Below are positions 6,929-7,842 of a DNA stretch of 7,842 nt, one piece after another. The DNA is taken from positions 1-7,842 of the forward strand of contig JABFXT010000164.1 of NCBI GenBank assembly GCA_013361595.1. The letters run 5' to 3'. The position numbers were made by a program, and so were the translations under genes. Each line of letters begins with the position of its first letter. The first letter of the stretch is position 1. The DNA is from Nocardia sp. Lineage in GTDB: Bacteria; Actinomycetota; Actinomycetes; Mycobacteriales; Mycobacteriaceae. A model generated the notes under the pieces. That model had not been told where the DNA came from, made no database searches, and saw only the letters and a list, made by a program, of their open reading frames with translations.

Positions 6929-7842
6929 ACTCCCCGGCCCGGCTCCCGAACTGCTCACGGAGGTCGGCACAGCGCTCGACCGGGCCCAGGATTTCGTGCG
7001 AGAGTTCGATCCGGAACTGGTGGTGCTGTTCGCCCCGGACCACTACAACGGGTTCTTCTACCGACTCATGCCACCCTTCTGCCTGGGTACCGCGGCCACC
7101 GCGGTCGGGGACTACGGGACCCACGCCGGGCCACTGAACGTTCCCGAGGAGCCGGCCCTGCGGCTGGCCGAAGCACTGCTCGAATCCGGTATCGATATCG
7201 CGACCTCGGCGGAGATGTCGGTCGACCACGGCACCGTGCAACCACTCCAGCGCCTCTTCGGCGACCCCACCGCGCGACCGGTCGTCCCGATCTTCGTGAA
7301 CTCGGTGGCGACGCCACTGGGCCCGCTACGCCGGGTACGGGCACTGGGCACCGCGGTCGGCCGTCATCTCGCGACCCTGGGCAAGCGGGTACTGATCATC
7401 GGATCGGGCGGCCTGTCCCACGACCCGCCGGTACCGCGGCGCGACGGCGCCCCCGAGCCGGTACTGGAACGGATCGTGCACGGCCGCCCGATGACCACCG
7501 AACAGCGTGCCGCCCGCCAGGCCGCGGTGATCGCCGCCGCCCGTGACTTCGCCGCCGGCGACAGCCCGCTGCGGGCGCTCAACCCCGACTGGGACCGGGC
7601 GTTCCTCGAGCTCGTGGACACCGGCGAGCTGGCCGCCGTGGACGACTGGGACAACAGCGAGATCACCCGGATCGCCGGCAATTCGGCGCACGAGATCCGG
7701 ACCTGGGTGGCGGCCTTCGCGGCACTGGCCGCACAGGGGCCCTATAGCACCGGCGTCAGCTACTACCGGCCCGCACCAGAACTCAACGCCGGCATCGCCG
7801 TCCGCACGGCCCGGCCCGCCGATGAGCGCAGCGACGACAGGA
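6885..7842 (+). CDS. mhpB: MhpB-type 3-carboxyethylcatechol 2,3-dioxygenase (open at right edge)
   Basis: An extradiol dioxygenase of the LigB (type II/III) superfamily that would open 3-(2,3-dihydroxyphenyl)propionate with Fe(II) and O2. From ATG 6885 the frame runs 319 codons to the last base without a stop; E. coli MhpB has 314 residues, so only a short tail should be missing. Landmarks are CVSHSPLL (H10), [16 protein letters not shown] (H53), PPFCLG, MSVDHG with H115, [12 protein letters not shown] with H179, LNPDWD, and [13 protein letters not shown] with E270. H115 and H179 coincide in number and context with the two catalytic histidines reported for E. coli MhpB, and H10, H53 and E270 are candidate iron ligands by comparison with LigB. 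The tail keeps YYRPAPE. The gene starts inside mhpA with a 44-nt overlap and a strong GGAGGT, implying tight co-expression of hydroxylase and ring-cleavage enzyme. Confidence 0.95.
   Translation, partial: MPLAVCCVSHSPLLELPGPAPELLTEVGTALDRAQDFVREFDPELVVLFAPDHYNGFFYRLMPPFCLGTAATAVGDYGTHAGPLNVPEEPALRLAEALLESGIDIATSAEMSVDHGTVQPLQRLFGDPTARPVVPIFVNSVATPLGPLRRVRALGTAVGRHLATLGKRVLIIGSGGLSHDPPVPRRDGAPEPVLERIVHGRPMTTEQRAARQAAVIAAARDFAAGDSPLRALNPDWDRAFLELVDTGELAAVDDWDNSEITRIAGNSAHEIRTWVAAFAALAAQGPYSTGVSYYRPAPELNAGIAVRTARPADERSDDR

Overview
The window is GC-rich and densely coding, with strong G/C preference at third codon positions and several GTG starts. Together with the gene content (a mycofactocin-type short-chain dehydrogenase, a 3-ketosteroid-dehydrogenase-like flavoprotein and an aromatic meta-cleavage set) this points to a mycolic-acid actinomycete such as Nocardia, Rhodococcus or a relative. 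The genus is an inference. No rRNA, tRNA, transposase, CRISPR array or phage gene was seen, so this looks like a chromosomal or plasmid catabolic locus.

Layout. Positions 1-499 hold the 5' part of a minus-strand SDR dehydrogenase that runs off the left edge. Positions 500-1000 are a 0.5 kb divergent control region with a perfect 17-bp inverted repeat (671-712). Five plus-strand genes follow: an AMP-forming acyl-CoA synthetase (1001-2548); a 115-nt gap with a second palindrome (2540-2556) and a long GC-rich stem-loop (2581-2628); a KstD-like FAD dehydrogenase (2664-4316); an alpha/beta hydrolase resembling MhpC (4393-5256); an MhpA-type FAD monooxygenase (5258-6928); and an MhpB-type extradiol dioxygenase (6885 to the right edge, overlapping mhpA by 44 nt and still open at the last base). 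The mhpB frame has no stop in the window but is clearly a real gene.

How the genes may work together. MhpA hydroxylates a 3-hydroxyphenyl-alkanoate ring to a catechol, MhpB opens it by meta cleavage, and an MhpC-type hydrolase splits the ring-fission product. This core is well supported by sequence. The unusual part is what sits upstream in the same direction: a KstD-like desaturase, a ring-acid-type CoA ligase and, divergently, a dehydrogenase of the kind that oxidises alicyclic or terpenoid alcohols. My inference is that the locus converts an alicyclic alcohol/ketone acid to a phenolic acid by oxidation and 1,2-dehydrogenation, then sends it into the mhp meta-cleavage route. The order of steps, the true substrate and the role of the CoA ligase are not settled by sequence. 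No regulator or transporter gene lies in the window.
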